The position numbers and the translations under genes are program-made. Source: Leucogyrophana mollusca (lineage: Eukaryota; Basidiomycota; Agaricomycetes; Boletales). From it: a DNA stretch of 64,000 bases. Of the stretch, positions 1-11,743 are shown in pieces. The stretch lies in the NCBI GenBank assembly GCA_021014945.1, contig MU266378.1, forward strand, positions 1-64,000, given 5' to 3'. Positions within the stretch are counted from its first letter, which is position 1, and each line of letters begins with the position of its first letter. Under the pieces are notes generated by a model that saw only the letters and a list, made by a program, of their open reading frames with translations, searched no databases and was not told where the DNA came from.

Positions 1-35
1 CTCCGCTCTGTGGCAAACAACCATCATAGCTAGTA

Positions 36-122
36 GCAAAAAAAAACATCGCTGAGTGGGATTAGAACACTCGATTTCGTGCGTGGCTACATGTATGGCC
101 ACCAGTAGCTACCACTACACTA
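36..122 (-). repeat. tRNA-like (SINE-like) Pol III sequence
   Basis: Read on the minus strand, this stretch has a perfect A-box match (TAGTGTAGTGG, plus positions 112-122), a B-box match with one mismatch (GTTCTAATC, plus 60-68), a T-arm-like stem (GAGTG/CACTC) and a run of nine T (38-46) as a Pol III terminator. No acceptor stem pairs with the 3' segment, so it is not a working tRNA gene. A tRNA-derived SINE or decayed tRNA is the likeliest reading. The same intron or insertion also carries the TGTCCGGAC repeats. Confidence 0.3.
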
Positions 123-163
123 AAGTCACAGTGGCCTGACCATTGCCAGGGCCCACTATACCA

Positions 164-303
164 TGTCCGGACCGCTCACAGGGTCCCCGTGGGCGGGTCC
201 TCCCATGTCCGGACTTTTACACCGGGTGAAGACCCCTTTCGGGGCAATCTTGTCCGGACCGTACACAGGGAGAATCGCGATTTTTCGAGATTTTTGTCCG
301 GAC
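164..303. repeat. four copies of TGTCCGGAC at uneven spacing
   Basis: The 9-mer TGTCCGGAC occurs at about 164, 206, 251 and 295. The copies at 164 and 251 share extended flanks (CCG.ACAGGG). This resembles the subterminal repeats of a DNA transposon. The KDZ element later in this window has a similar GGGTCTGTCCGG motif at its left end. The repeats lie directly 5' of the last exons of a transporter gene, inside an intron or an insertion. Confidence 0.45.
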
Positions 304-360
304 AGCGAAATGGGTTACATAGGGATTTTCAGGGGTCCTATCGTAATGTGTCCAACTTAG

Positions 361-567
361 GCCCACCAATTGAGGGTGCATTACTTACCTCGAAGCATAT
401 CTGGTGGCAGGCTGGCCTTTTCAGTGGTGTGAGCAAAATACGTTTACCGCATACCCCCATAACGCTGATAAGCATTTTCTCCCCAGATCATAGCCGCCAC
501 AGGGGCTGGACTGCTGGCTGCAGCGTACTTCATCCTGCTCCATCGAAAACGCAGCCAGGTATCTTGA
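361..567 (+). CDS. MFS monocarboxylate-type transporter, C-terminal end only
   Basis: Two exons remain. The first (361-428, preceded by acceptor cttag) encodes GPPIEGALLTSKHIWWQAGLFSG. The second (487-567, after a 58-nt intron) encodes the last transmembrane helix, IIAATGAGLLAAAYFILL, and a basic tail ending RKRSQVS. The intact gene at 1027-3175 has the matching block (SPINGALLTSQYHWW) with both introns at the same places and phases, so the two are tandem paralogues. The upstream part of this copy is outside the window or displaced. Its last visible intron is at least 360 nt, against about 60 in the paralogue, and it holds repeat DNA. Whether the gene is functional cannot be judged here. Confidence 0.7.
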
Positions 568-1026
568 CCCGCGGCGTTCAGTGGGAAACCGTCCTTACCA
601 TGGGAGCAGATCTTCGTCCACCTTGAACTGCTACTTAATAGACTCGACCTTTATCGCTGCGTTAGGTAGAAACCTAACCTTGGAAACATCGAGACTTGAC
701 AGCATTACGACTGCCAATGACGACCCTTCTTATGGGCCTGTCGGTCTCCCCGAGAGGAAATATATTTCCGCTATTACGTCCGAGCCAACCATTCAAGTGA
801 CTCCGCTCTCGTCCATCAATATCACAGGGTATCGCTTGGTATCGCTGATATCCACATATTTGACAGATCTTGCCCTGCATGGCTTCGGTCCTGTGGCTGC
901 CGAGACCACTAATAAGCATCCTTAGTCCTTCGAGTTGGTTCGTTGCTTGAGTTTGCCTTCAGTTTTAGCTGTCATCGATCATCCTCTGGGAGGTCGGCCG
1001 TACACTTCCTTCTTCAAATTTTTGCC
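568..1026. other. intergenic, 459 nt
   Basis: This lies between the two tandem transporter copies. Short open frames cross it but none has family features. It should contain the 3' end of the upstream copy and the promoter of the downstream one. No repeat or RNA gene was seen. Confidence 0.5.
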
Positions 1027-3175
1027 ATGTCTACCTCCATTCGTGGAAGCGAATGCACGGACACGACCATTCCCGCTCCTGCTGTAGGCTTGCGTCCACC
1101 AACGACCGAAGACGCCGGGTTCAAAGAGGGAGCTGAAAAGATTCAGGAGAGGACCCTGCCTCCGATTCTGGGATCGAATGCAGACATTCCCGAAGGAGGT
1201 GTCGCAGCCTGGTCCACTGCTGTCGGATCGTGAGGTGTTTGCGACCTTCGATACTGACTGAGCTGAACTATGTTCGACAGCTTCCTTGTTCAGTTCTGTT
1301 GTTTCGGGTAAGCTTTTCAGTTGGATAAAGAGCGACCCATAGTGATAACATTTACCCCAAGTTACACGTCATCGTTTGGTGTTTATCAAGGTTGTCTCTC
1401 ATTGAAAACTTTCAAGGAAGACTACAGAAGTACTGAAGTAGTTGTACAGATTTCTTCGCACAGACTTATCTCACCAATGAGTCGCCTTCCGCCATTTCGT
1501 GAGTTGTTCACTCCGATCAGCTCCAAGTTCGAACCCGGAAGCTGGGAGACTGTTCTCATATCATGCATTATTGCTTGTTCATTGTTGCAGCTGGATTGGT
1601 AGTTTGAATGCCTTCCTTGTTGTCGGTGGGGGGTTGGTTGCAGGGCAACTATACGACCGAGGATACTTGTAAGCATTACCCTTTCTTTGCTCAACTCAAA
1701 AGAAACTCATTGTGTTTTCCTGAAGCTACCACTTGGTGATTGGCGGCACGTTGCTGCAGTCATTTTCTTTGTTTATGCTATCTTTGGCAAAACCGGATCG
1801 CTATTATCAAGTAAGCCCTTCGATCAAATGACTGATCGTTGCTCAGATATGTGTACTAATCTCGACCTTTCAGGCCTTTCTCGCACTGGGTGTAGGATCA
1901 GGGCTTGCCGAAGGCCTCCTATACGTACCAAGTATGGCCGTCCTGTCGCATTACTTCCAGAAACGCAGAACGCTCGTGATGGCATTTGTGGCCTGTGGTT
2001 CATCCATTGGTTCTGTGGTTCACCCCATCATGCTCAATAACCTTCTCAATGGTCCGGTCGGCTTTGCAAACGGGATTCGAGCAAGTGCGGGGCTCGTCAG
2101 CGGTTTATTGGCGATCGCTTGTTTGCTTATGCGCACGAGGCTCCCCCCTCCACAGACGCCCGCCCATTATTTCCTAGCAGCCAAGCGGTGTTCTCGCGAT
2201 TTACCATTCATATTGGCCACTGCAGGGTAAGCCTTGGAGACACTTTCCCAGACACCCCACACAAAGGCCCCTTATTCAGGTCAGCCTTTGGTTCAGTTGG
2301 TATATATTTCCCGTTGTTCTATCTCCAACTGGACTCGGCTACACATGGACTTAGCCAGTCCTTCTCTTTTTATACAGTAAGTGGCAGGCTTCCGATCATT
2401 CGCAGAGGACTCATGGAATCACAGTTGGTTATTCTGAATGCGTCAAACTTTGTCGGACGTTCAACCTCAGGGATCATCGCGAAATACACCAAGGTTCCGA
2501 TATTGATGATCCTCTCCGCCACTGGGTGTTCCGTCCTCATTTTTGGCATGATCGGACTCAGTAACATCCCCAAGTTCATTGTCCTCGAGATCATCTATGG
2601 ATACTTTGCGGGCGTCTGTGAGTCCTCATCGTGTTTCGCCTAGCTCGCGATGATTCAGGCGTCGTTTGTTATCTTAGACATAGCAATGTCGGCACCCCTC
2701 ATGCCAATTCTGACGACGGACATGTCGGAACTGGGGTGCGTCTGCCTTCTCACGAGAAAACCACTGTAGATGTGAGCTTTATCTAGGGCACGCATGGGCA
2801 TTTTCTTTGCAATCACGGGTAATTGTTTAATAGAATCTAAGAACGAGGAAAGAAGCTGATAATATTAGCGATGTAGGACTTGGGAACTTAATAGGTAAGG
2901 GGGCTCGAATCACTGGCACAGGAACGTTCATTATAAGGGCATAATGCATTCAAGGATCCCCCATCAATGGCGCGCTCTTGACTTCACAGTATCATTGGTG
3001 GATACCCTGCGTCTTCAGCGGAGTGAGTGGAGGCAGTGTGCTACAGCGGCGATCGTAAATGAATATTTTGCAGGTGATGTCGTTGGCTGGGGCGGCATTC
3101 TTCACCCTCATGCAGGTTGTCATTCGGCGCCGAAAGCACACGCAAGAAACGATACCCGCCCCCACAAAGGCCTAA
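1027..3175 (+). CDS. MFS monocarboxylate transporter-like permease (SLC16/MCT type)
   Basis: Predicted plasma-membrane permease for monocarboxylates or related small acids. The N-terminal cytosolic stretch of about 55 residues leads into DIPEGGVAAWSTAVGS, which is the start of helix 1 in fungal MCT-like proteins (P.GG..AW). Later exons give YTSSFGVYQ, WIGSLNAFLVVGGGLVAGQLYDRGY, GLAEGLLYVPSMAVLSHYFQKRR (the typical YF.+RR loop after helix 4) and NASNFVGR (helix 8). The C-terminus is GLGNLIGSPINGALL followed by a last helix and a basic tail ending in PAPTKA. About ten short introns are needed and all join in frame. The start ATG at 1027 gives the usual short N-terminus. The substrate is unknown. 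The partial gene immediately upstream is a tandem paralogue. Confidence 0.8.
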
Positions 3176-3377
3176 AATGAAGGTGCAGGCGGTTTATGGT
3201 ACTCGCCTTTAACAAAAAAAGGTACTACGCGACATGATTCGCAGTCCAACAGAGGCAAAGCTGGTGCGATTGAAGTCCATTACTATTTGTACAAATTGCG
3301 GAATGTCAGGCGGTATGTATGTAGTTTCGGGGTACACGATTCACGAGTAAATGCAGGCGAGTAGCGTTGACGAAAAT

Positions 3378-4847
3378 TTAATAACCAGCGCCGTTGTTGT
3401 AGCAAAGAACGGCGTACTCCTATTTAATGCGGTCGGCATAAAGCCAAGTATCCGGCATAAACTTGAGCGGCTTACCTTGACCTTCTTCTCGGTGGAGTCG
3501 TACGGAATGAAAGCACCATCGCCATAAACTGCGCAAGCCTTGCCGGGGTGCACTGCGCCGTGGTAGGGAGCTTGTGCTATGTGGATGACCGCGCCCTCCG
3601 GCTCGCGTCCACCTTCGACGGGTGGGTAGCCGAGCGATCGGACATCGACGACTCCAGAGGTCGTCACCCAGCGGACGGCGTTGGGGTTGCCCACTAGGAT
3701 CTCGTACTTGTCGAGCTGAAAAGGACGTAAGCCGCGTTCGTGAAAGAATTATTTATTCGACACACTTGGATCTCTTCCTTCTTGTACCCGATGACGGCCC
3801 CTTTCTTGAATACTGAGGATGCTTTACCGATCACTATCGCACAATCAAATCAGCACCGATCCGCAGCTGGTCTGCATGGGATAAATCCAAAACTCACACA
3901 GTCCGCCCTGTAGCACGAAGGATATGAAGACTGGCAAGGGAAGGTATGGCGACGCAATCTTACCTCATAGTAAGCGCGACAAATGTACAACGGCTGGCCA
4001 CGCTCATTTCCACCCTCAATTGCATCGGAGGGGATGTTTTTACCCTCATTCCACACCCACGCGACCGGGCCATTGTATTGCCCGTTGCGGAACTGAGCAG
4101 TGCGTGTCTGCGCTTCGGTGATCCAGCTGTTGAGCGACCACAGATGGGCCTTTTTCTAGTGCGAAGCACGTTTAAGATGGAACTATAATGATGGATAAGA
4201 AACATTGGGCGCACCTCTTCCTCGTTTTTTCCGTGTTCCTTGTAAGCATAGTAGCCTGCACCGGCAGCGGCGAGACCCGCGAGCAAGCCACCACCAATCT
4301 ACAGGGCAGGAGAACAAGACAGTTTTGCATCAGTAATTAATCAGAGGGAGGGGATGCCGGCTAATCGCACCTCAAGCTCTTTCTTCCTGTTATCGTCCAG
4401 ATCGTACCAGTGCTTCTTGCGCTCTTCATGAGTAGTCTGGACGCTAGGCTGGCTAGGCTGTTGGTAAGGCTGTTGCTGGGGAGGCTTCTCGTTATAACTT
4501 GGAGCAGGCTGTTGAGGCTGGCAATCCCCGCCCCATTGTCCAGAAGCACCGTGATGCGGGTGGTGGTGACCGCCTCCTTGCATGCGCCCCCAGAGGGCGG
4601 GGGTAGCTGGAGGGGTCCAATCGGACTGTGGCGTGTGTAATGAGCGCGAGGTCAGACAATCCTAGTGGACAGCAATCCTGGTGGACAGCCGTACCTGGGA
4701 ACGGTGCGCCTGGATGATCTTGTATTCAGCACCTGGAGGCATGTTGCACATCAGTGGCACCACACAAACAGCTATCGATGACTAACCTTCGTAGATCACC
4801 ACAGATCCCAGGTCGTATTGAGTTCCGGGTTGCCACAATTCAACCAT
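3378..4847 (-). CDS. chitin-binding (CBM5/12) and DM9-repeat protein
   Basis: The N-terminus (VELWQPGTQYDLGSVVIYEG then SDWTPPATPALWGR, residues about 2-48) is a type 3 chitin-binding module of the CBM5/12 kind, with its aromatic W/Y positions kept. A His/Gln/Pro-rich linker (HHHPHH, QQPYQQPSQP) follows. Then come KKHWYDLDD, a short Gly/Ala-rich helix (GLLAGLAAAGAGYYAYKEHG) and two DM9 repeats: VAWVWNEGKNIPSDAIEGG..GQPLYICRAYY, and NAVRWVTTSGVVDVRSLGYPPVEGG with PYHGAVHPGKACAVYGDGAFIPY. The last exon, reached through an intron after KKVK, encodes EYAVLCYNNGAGY. There is no signal peptide. DM9 proteins are carbohydrate-binding lectins in animals, so a glycan- or chitin-binding role is inferred. 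About seven short introns. Confidence 0.75.
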
Positions 4848-5841
4848 TTTATGTATTCGTTAGCGAGTAAGTCGAGAAGGAAAGATGATCAGTGAGCAAT
4901 GAGTGGCCTGTCGGAACAAGAGTGTCTGGTCGTCCTTTGTATATATACTCCTGGGGTGAGCCAAGGGTATGATGATATCCGGTACTACCAAATCTGCGAT
5001 GATCAAATGGGGTGAAACAGGGCATACCCTAGAACTTTCTGGGGTAGCGCAAGGATATCTGGCAGGTATCCGCTCCCGGTAGAAAGGGGCCATCGACAGG
5101 GCTTTCATACAAGAGGAGTGCACCTGATGTTGATGCGAAATGGTCTGGACATGATCAGGCAGATTACATCGGATAGTTATCTGATTCAACGAGGCGTGGT
5201 CCCGTGTTAGATCTGGTGATGGCATGGAGACCGCCCAAGAAGTCAATCACGTTGGAGAATAAGCAGATAGTCCACTGGCACAAGCCGACTTGGCTTGAAC
5301 CATTCAAGTTACTCCAAAGTGGGAAAGCTTTAACGTGTAATTCCACAGCTCCATGCCGTTGTGTGGTCCACTAGTGGTGAATCCAACGACCGGAACTCGA
5401 CATTATCAGGCAACCATCTTTGGGGGGGCCGAGCCACCGCAAGGGCCAGGTTTCACCTATACGAATCCATTCAGAGCTGCGGGGCCACGAAGCCTTTTCA
5501 TGATCAAATCACAGTGCGTTAACTGCGGCGACAATCTTTAGCCGTCATGGTGGCGAGCGAGAGAGAAGAACATTGGACTGTTCCGAGACCGCCAGGGAGT
5601 CCGAGTCGTACGTTGGGTAGTGTATGTACGTAAAGAGCTTTCCCAGTTTTGAGCGAGCACCCCAATGTCGCCCGGTCCAAGATTTTATTATAAGTCCCAT
5701 GCATGCGAATTCCGCCAATAAAACGAACACACACGTTGGTAGGACGGCGCTCCGGAAGGCTCCAGCTCCAGACTCACTAGCCCTATTACAAGCCGCAGTA
5801 AAGGTCCAGTAATCGATATCGATAGCCCTTGCACCACGATC
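4848..5841. other. intergenic, divergent promoter region
   Basis: About 1 kb separates two divergently transcribed genes (CBM-DM9 on the minus strand, MPI on the plus strand). The open frames inside (for example 4860-5246 minus) have no family signature and low-complexity translations. The region presumably carries both promoters. No repeat or RNA gene was recognised. Confidence 0.5.
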
Positions 5842-7258
5842 ATGGCTGTTGTTGATCCCGTCTTTCGTATCGCACCCACGACACAGAACTACGATTGGGG
5901 TAAGATCGGCAATGACTCCAAAGTTGCACAGTTCGCTTCTGGAGCAGAGATCTCAGGGTTCACCTTGAAGGAGTCTGCACCCTATGCGGAGGTAGGAAGC
6001 AGTGCTCAGCCTGCCCGTCGTGCTAAGCTAATATGTTCGCAGTTATGGATGGGCACTCACCCAAAGTCACCCTCGGGTGTGCTGGGGTCAGATCAAACAT
6101 TGCCAGAATATCTCGCAGCTCATCCTCAGCTCATGGGTGACCATATCCCTAAGCGATTCGACACGGCGAACGGAAACCTCCCATTCCTATTCAAGGTCCT
6201 CGCAATCGGCAAAGCTCTGAGTATCCAGACACACCCGGATAAGAAGACAGCAGAGGAGCTCCACGCAGCTCAGCCCACCGTCTACACAGGTGACGTTTCC
6301 TTGTATGATGACATATGTGCAGAGATCTCAATGGTTCTTAGACCCCAATCACAAGCCGGAAATGGCTCTCGCATTGACCTCGTTCAAGGCACTGTGTGGC
6401 TTCCGTCCCCTGCCCCAAATCGCCTCATATCTCAAGTCCGTTCCAGAATTCAGGTCACTCATTCCCTCCGTCGTAGTCGAGCAGTTTCTAGGCATATTTC
6501 CTTCTGCAACTGTACCTGAGCAGAAAGGGGCTCTCAGGGCATTGTTCGCTGCTCTGATGACTGCCGAAGTCCCGAAGATCAAGGAAGAGCTTGCGAAGCT
6601 CATTACGCGTTACCAGTCTGGGGGTGCGACTGAGACGGAAAAGGACGTCAAGGACCTCGTTCTGACGCTGAACGAGCAGTTCCCAGGAGACATTGGCGTC
6701 TTCTGTTCCTTCGTGCTCAACTACGTGAGTATGGAGCCTGGAGAAGCGATCTTCCTTGGCGCAGGAGAACCCCACGCCTATGTATCTGGTGGTATGCATA
6801 CGTGCCGAATGTGAAGGTGTGAAAACTGATTTGCCTATGTAGACATAATGGAATGCATGGCCAACTCCGACAACGTCATTCGCGCCGGCCTCACACCCAA
6901 GCAGAAGGACATCCCCAACCTCGTTTCCGGACTTACCTATATCGCTGCTCCTCCAACGAACCACATGGTCAAGCCTACGAAATTCAGCCAATCGACCTTG
7001 TCTTACGATCCTCCGATCCCTGACTTCACAGTGCTGGAGGTGAAGGTGCGAAAGGGAGAAGTCGAGAGCCACAAGGCAATCCATGGTCCTTCCATTGCGA
7101 TAGTCGTCGAAGGTACAGGAAGTGTGGAATGGCAGAACGGCGAGAAGTCGCTCCAACTGTCTACGGGAAACGTAGTGTTTCTAGGAGCAGAAGTCGCAGT
7201 CGAGTTCAAAGGGGTGAGTGAGGGCAATTTCACCGTGTACCGCGCGTTTGTGGAGTAG
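5842..7258 (+). CDS. mannose-6-phosphate isomerase, type I
   Basis: Cytosolic zinc enzyme that interconverts fructose-6-phosphate and mannose-6-phosphate, feeding GDP-mannose, glycosylation and cell-wall mannan synthesis. Four exons, with introns at 5992-6042, 6290-6341 and 6792-6842, all 51-52 nt. The spliced protein starts MAVVDPVFRIAPTTQNYDWG and carries the zinc and active-site blocks of type I PMI: LSIQTHPDKKTAEELH, FLGAGEPHAYVSG, DIMECMANSDNVIRAGLTPK, and a C-terminal cupin half ending in FTVYRAFVE. All key residues seen are intact and the length, about 420 residues, is normal. The yeast orthologue is PMI40. It is a single-copy housekeeping gene with no odd features. Confidence 0.93.
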
Positions 7259-7696
7259 AAGAACGCAGCACATGTAGAGCTTTAGATAGATGTTTGCACA
7301 CCGAGCCCTGATTGTATACATGCATCAAGTAGTGGAGAGCTGGTTGAGCTCGTCAGCTGCTCCTGTTCCTCGGCCCTGTCATTGGCCACTAAGTATTCAT
7401 GTGGCCAGGATGAGGAAGTAGTCTGAAATTGTGATAGTGTGTGGACGTGCAGTAATGATAGTGGATCCAGGGTGACAACGAACAGAACGAAGGGAAATAT
7501 GGTCAAACTGACCTAGTAAAACAACATAAGGTACGATATAAAACTAAGGAAGGCGGGGAAATTATGCGCAAGATGTCCGCATCTCAAAGCCCAAAACGTG
7601 AACGAAGGACGGGAAGTCAGCACGAAGTCGAAGGAACTCTATGGAAGACCGAAGCGCAAGGAATGCCATTGTCAACCTGACCACCATTCGAGGGCA
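7259..7696. other. convergent 3' regions, 438 nt
   Basis: The 3' ends of the MPI gene and the GT61 gene face each other here. No credible coding frame, repeat or RNA gene was seen. Confidence 0.5.
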
Positions 7697-9644
7697 TTAG
7701 ATCAGACCCGCGACTCTCTTTTCTATGATGTCGGCCACAGCGGGGCCATACACAGGTATGCTTGTGCCCTGGAAACCCTCCGGATAATCAACCTGAGGGG
7801 TCTCTCCGTTGGTATAGTATCTGACGTAACCAAGTGAATATGGCACTCATACTACCAAAACCGCGAAGAAGCACTCACGTATCATTCCAGATCGCAAAGT
7901 GACGCATCCCAAGGGCACGAGTTGTCCATTCGTAGTCATGAGCAAACCCTCCGGGAAAGAACATCTCGATGACGGCCGAGATTTGCGTGTGGGGCATCAG
8001 AATGAGATGCGAGAGTCCATTTCCGTGTACGCCAAGAAGGATCTGTTGCGCCATACATAAGCCACGAGCCGTGGCGATGAACAATTGGATTTGAAGAACG
8101 TACAGTGGTGCGTGCAGCAATGCGGACTTGTTCGTCTTTTGTCAGCTTCTCCGCTTGCACAATGACCAGCTCCCACTCCTTCGCTTTGGAGGCACCAGTT
8201 GCCTGCGAGGCCTTCGCTTCCTCATTCTTCCGACTTACGAGGTCCTCGAGCGCTTCTACAAGCACATCGTGGTGCTCGGCAATTAAGCGCCGGCGTACAG
8301 ACTGTCGCGAAATATAGGTAATCACGATTTTGTCCTGTTCCTCGTACACCGATGCCCCTGAATCAGTTACGACATGACCTGCCACCGATGGGAGCAACCC
8401 CATCGTCCGATCATCGACGCCAGCAAAGCGCCAGACCGAATTGCGCACTGACCGCCACCAATTACCATCCTTATCTAATTTCTTCAGAGCGATGAGTCCA
8501 TCCACCGACTCGCTCGCGGTTCGCTGGTTCTGTGAACCACAGAGCTGTCCGCGGAAAGCAGCTGACCGGTCAGCGAGGAGAAGTTGAGGGAAGTGCCATG
8601 CCCGTTGTCCAGGTGTGTCGATGGTGGCTGAAGTTGCTATCACACGGTCCTCCCAATCATCTTCGACTTCGACAGTGAGCGACGGGAAAGCGGCGCGAAG
8701 AAAGTATGCGTTGAAGCCCGGACCATCGCGCCATCCGGCATCTGAGTGAGGAAAGATAGCACGCTGGATGGATGGTGGCGGAGCGGGGGATGCGGCACCA
8801 GTCCAAAATGACCATGCACCGAAGAGAAGCTCAGCGCAGAAGTGGTAGTAGTGAGCGAGGACTGTAAAAGAAGTGAGTGCCTGGGACCAGGAACTATCGA
8901 TCGAACAGTGCTTACACTGAGGAGGATCGTTGAAAAGGAGCTACAGGCAAAAGTGTGTGTAAGTATATAGAGCTTCCCAAGTACTAAACAGACACCGACT
9001 GTGTTTCCTTCCACGGTCCACACCCTTGGATCCTCTGCAGCCTTACCCCACCGTTGCACGGCTTCCTCTGGGGTGACAAAATCCATATTCCAGGGCGTAG
9101 GCTCGCGCAAAGCTATATTCTCAGGTGTGTTCTCGGCTTTGAGGCCCGTGGAGGTCATCATCCTAATCTGTGGAAATGATGAGGGTGGGGAGGAAGAAAC
9201 TATGAGCAGAGTTCCATTTGACATGTAGATGTCGCGGAAAAGTGTCCATCCGGGTACGTGTTCGACGATGGTAGTTTCAGGGAGCGCTGATGCCTGGCCG
9301 GATGGAGCAACATCTGCAACCTGTGCTGGCGGTGGAGGTATGTCAGCGCTAGCGTCCTTGATCTCATTTGCAGGGGATTTTATCAAGGGCTCCTCGATAC
9401 GATCGGGATCACTTTCGTTCTGCTCCAGTCCCGGGTTATGTCCAAGCAGACCTCCAAGCTCCTGCTCGTTTTCCGGATACTTGTCAAGAATGGGGTCCTG
9501 GTGGGTGAGCTGGTTGTGAGTGTTGATCACTATGGATGAATGCGTGGTAAACGACCCAAGAGAGGAGAAAAAGTGCATCGAAAGGGCGCCAAGGAGGATA
9601 AGGACTGCATCGCGGCGGGAAAGGGCGCGTATTAGCGTTGGCAT
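7697..9644 (-). CDS. GT61-family glycosyltransferase, type II membrane protein
   Basis: The start at 9644 (MPTLIRALSRRDAVLILLGALSMHFF) gives a short cytosolic tail and one signal-anchor helix, as expected for a Golgi glycosyltransferase. A longer open frame upstream lacks that layout. A Ser/Pro-rich stem follows. The catalytic part contains HCSIDSSWSQALTSFTVLAHYYHFCAELLFGAW, FPHSDAGWRDGPGFNAYFLRAAFPSLTVE, VITYISRQSVRRRLIAEHHDVL and LLGVHGNGLSHLILMPHTQ, the H.N.L.H..+MP block typical of DUF563/GT61. The C-terminus ends EKRVAGLI. Four short introns. Acceptor and donor are unknown; fungal members include EOGT-like O-GlcNAc transferases and xylosyltransferases. Confidence 0.82.
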
Positions 9645-11010
9645 CGCAGGCGAAGACAAGAGCGAAGGCGCTCTTGGGCGTCTGAAGAGGACGGGAGAAG
9701 ATGGAAAAATAGAGACAAACACGGTCGTTATCCCCCGAAAAACTGACCCTTTTACTGTGCCGCTCTGTCGAATAATACGGCTCCGTCGTTGCCGGCCTGG
9801 ATCCCCCCTGGAGCTCGTCGTGTCTGGAATAACGAGATCGTTGGACAGGCTGACACCTGTCAATCCTCCGACATCGTTCCGGTCCGGGTCGTCAAACGAA
9901 CAAGATAAAAATTCCTGCACCGTCACAAACCGTCACACAGCGCACCCGTCACGCTGGGCAACGTTCGGGTGATGGGAGCGAAAAGTCAATCTCGAATCCT
10001 AACAGTGTCAGAGTCTTGGGGGAGCGCTCGACTCGCCAGTCTTGATAGGTCGCATCGGCGATAAGGACAAAAATAACCCGCGAGCAATGATGAAAGCAGA
10101 CTCGGATCATTGGCAGTGCTGCCGGACATAAGGCGCAAGCACAGGGCTGAATGTGAATAGCATCGGTATCCCCGGCGTGTTCGTAATCAACAAACATCGA
10201 GGACGTCGATTGTAGGAAAACTGGAAAAGATGGTATCTGCAAACCACCGAGACCACGAACTTGATCATTTATGTAAGCGGTAGTCGCCTTTCCACGCGTA
10301 CCATGCCGACCAGCACATGGCCACAGGAGCTATAGCCAACTATGTGTACTCTTATAGATCGGACGCGCTGGAGCCTGGCAGGCCCCTGGGCTACAGTGGT
10401 TACGGACAACCAATCAGTTTCGGGCCTAAGTAGGTACTCTACAGAGAGACGCCGCGCCATATCATGTCTCTTATCTCGATCAGGGGACATTGAAGACCCG
10501 GAAAGTACATATGCACCGTAGCGAATGATAAGACGGTCATAGGTGTGGTGTGGCCGCCCTAAATACTGTGGTCTTGTAACCCCCACACTTACGGGTAGCC
10601 CTGGATCCTGAGAACGTGAGTATTGTTGATGATCAGCAAAGCTTGGGATCTTCAGCGGTCCTCCGGAGTGGTCTGCAGCTCCGAACATCTTCCGGTCGAC
10701 TTGGGATGGGACACAACCAACGACTAATCGCGGGCGGACGTGTTATGTCCGTTAATATATACTTGATCATCATACACATGAATCATCGACAACTAAGCTA
10801 GCTTCATGAGAAGGGTATGCGTGCTGCTCAACTCAACATTGCTCACCATATTATTCCCACAACAGCGACTTTGGCAGCATAGAAGATCTAGCTCAACGAA
10901 AGGAAGGAAGTCAAAACTCTGCGCGGGAAACAAAGGGTGAAATCGCAGACTTACGAGAAACAAAGTTCAAGACCATCAAATAGGGGTTGTTGGTCGTATT
11001 CACCACTTAC
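9645..11010. other. intergenic, 1.37 kb
   Basis: Contains the GT61 promoter and the 3' side of the ICMT-like gene. Minus-strand frames of 97 and 139 codons (9949-10242 and 10269-10688) have no recognisable motifs, hydrophobic segments or matching splice neighbours, so they are left uncalled. No repeats seen. Confidence 0.45.
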
Positions 11011-11743
11011 CTAGTAAACACCGGGAATCAGCCGATACCTCACCCTTTCAGCCCACTCCTCCCACTCTTGCCCAAACTCTCTCTTCAGCATGACGTCTTC
11101 CTTACGAGTCCTCCTCATTAGCGTAAGGGTAACGACGCCCACTAGTACACACCACATCCCCGCAAGTACCCTCACCCACCACACCTCCAACAGGCCGGAC
11201 TCACGTACCCACGAGAACACTCCGTAGGAGCCAAGCACACAGAGTGGCATGCCTGTGTAACTGGGGTGGCGGACGACGGAGTAGGGTCCGGTGGTAATGA
11301 GTTTGTGGTTCTTTCGTAAAGCGAGCTCAAAGGTGAAGAAGCGCCCAAGGGCGCGGTAGCATTGCCAGCGGATCAGTCCTGAGAGGGTAAACAGAAAGCT
11401 TCCGAAGAGGAACACAAAAGTGATGCGGCTCGCGTCGGGATGGCCTAGGATTTGCGGAAACGAGAAGGGGAGCGATGGCTGGAGTATGGCGGCAATTTCA
11501 CCGACTGCTACTAGCCATACCATTCCCTGGTAATCCGTTCAATCGAGGGGTGAATGCGGATAAGGCAGAGTATGCCCTGCCTACCTTCAAAAACAAGGTA
11601 CACAGCACAGACACTGGGAGGAAACATTTTTCAAGCAGCGTGGGCGTGACGATCTCGTTTGTGTCGGGCGAATTGGGGGCGGTGGTGGATACGTGAAAAC
11701 CGACCGCTGCTGAGAGGATGAATGGAATCTTTAAGAGAGACAT
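11011..11743 (-). CDS. ICMT-like isoprenylcysteine methyltransferase family protein
   Basis: Two exons joined across a 58-nt intron (11527-11584). The protein, about 223 residues, opens with a hydrophobic helix (MSLLKIPFILSAAVGFHV) and has several membrane segments. The family blocks are at the C-terminus: GRFFTFELALRKNHKLITTGPYSVVRHPSYTG, the SAM-binding RHP.Y.G motif, and FGQEWEEWAERVRYRLIPGVY (E..W..Y). Members methylate the C-terminal prenylcysteine of CaaX proteins in the ER, or other lipid-like substrates. The N-terminal part differs from Ste14, so this may belong to the fungal expansion of ICMT-like proteins. Two more paralogues lie at 46965-47721 and 48540-49300. Confidence 0.78.

Noticed and set aside
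4860..5246. 128-codon minus-strand frame
   Set aside because: Lies in the divergent promoter region of two real genes and has no family pattern.
6488..7156. 222-codon open frame on the minus strand
   Set aside because: It is antisense to conserved exons of mannose-6-phosphate isomerase; the plus strand has all family motifs.
9645..9926. Upstream extension of the GT61 frame
   Set aside because: Adds about 94 residues of low-complexity sequence before a perfect signal anchor; the ATG at 9644 gives the expected type II layout.
10269..10688. 139-codon minus-strand frame
   Set aside because: No motif, hydrophobic segment, splice partner or coding-like composition.
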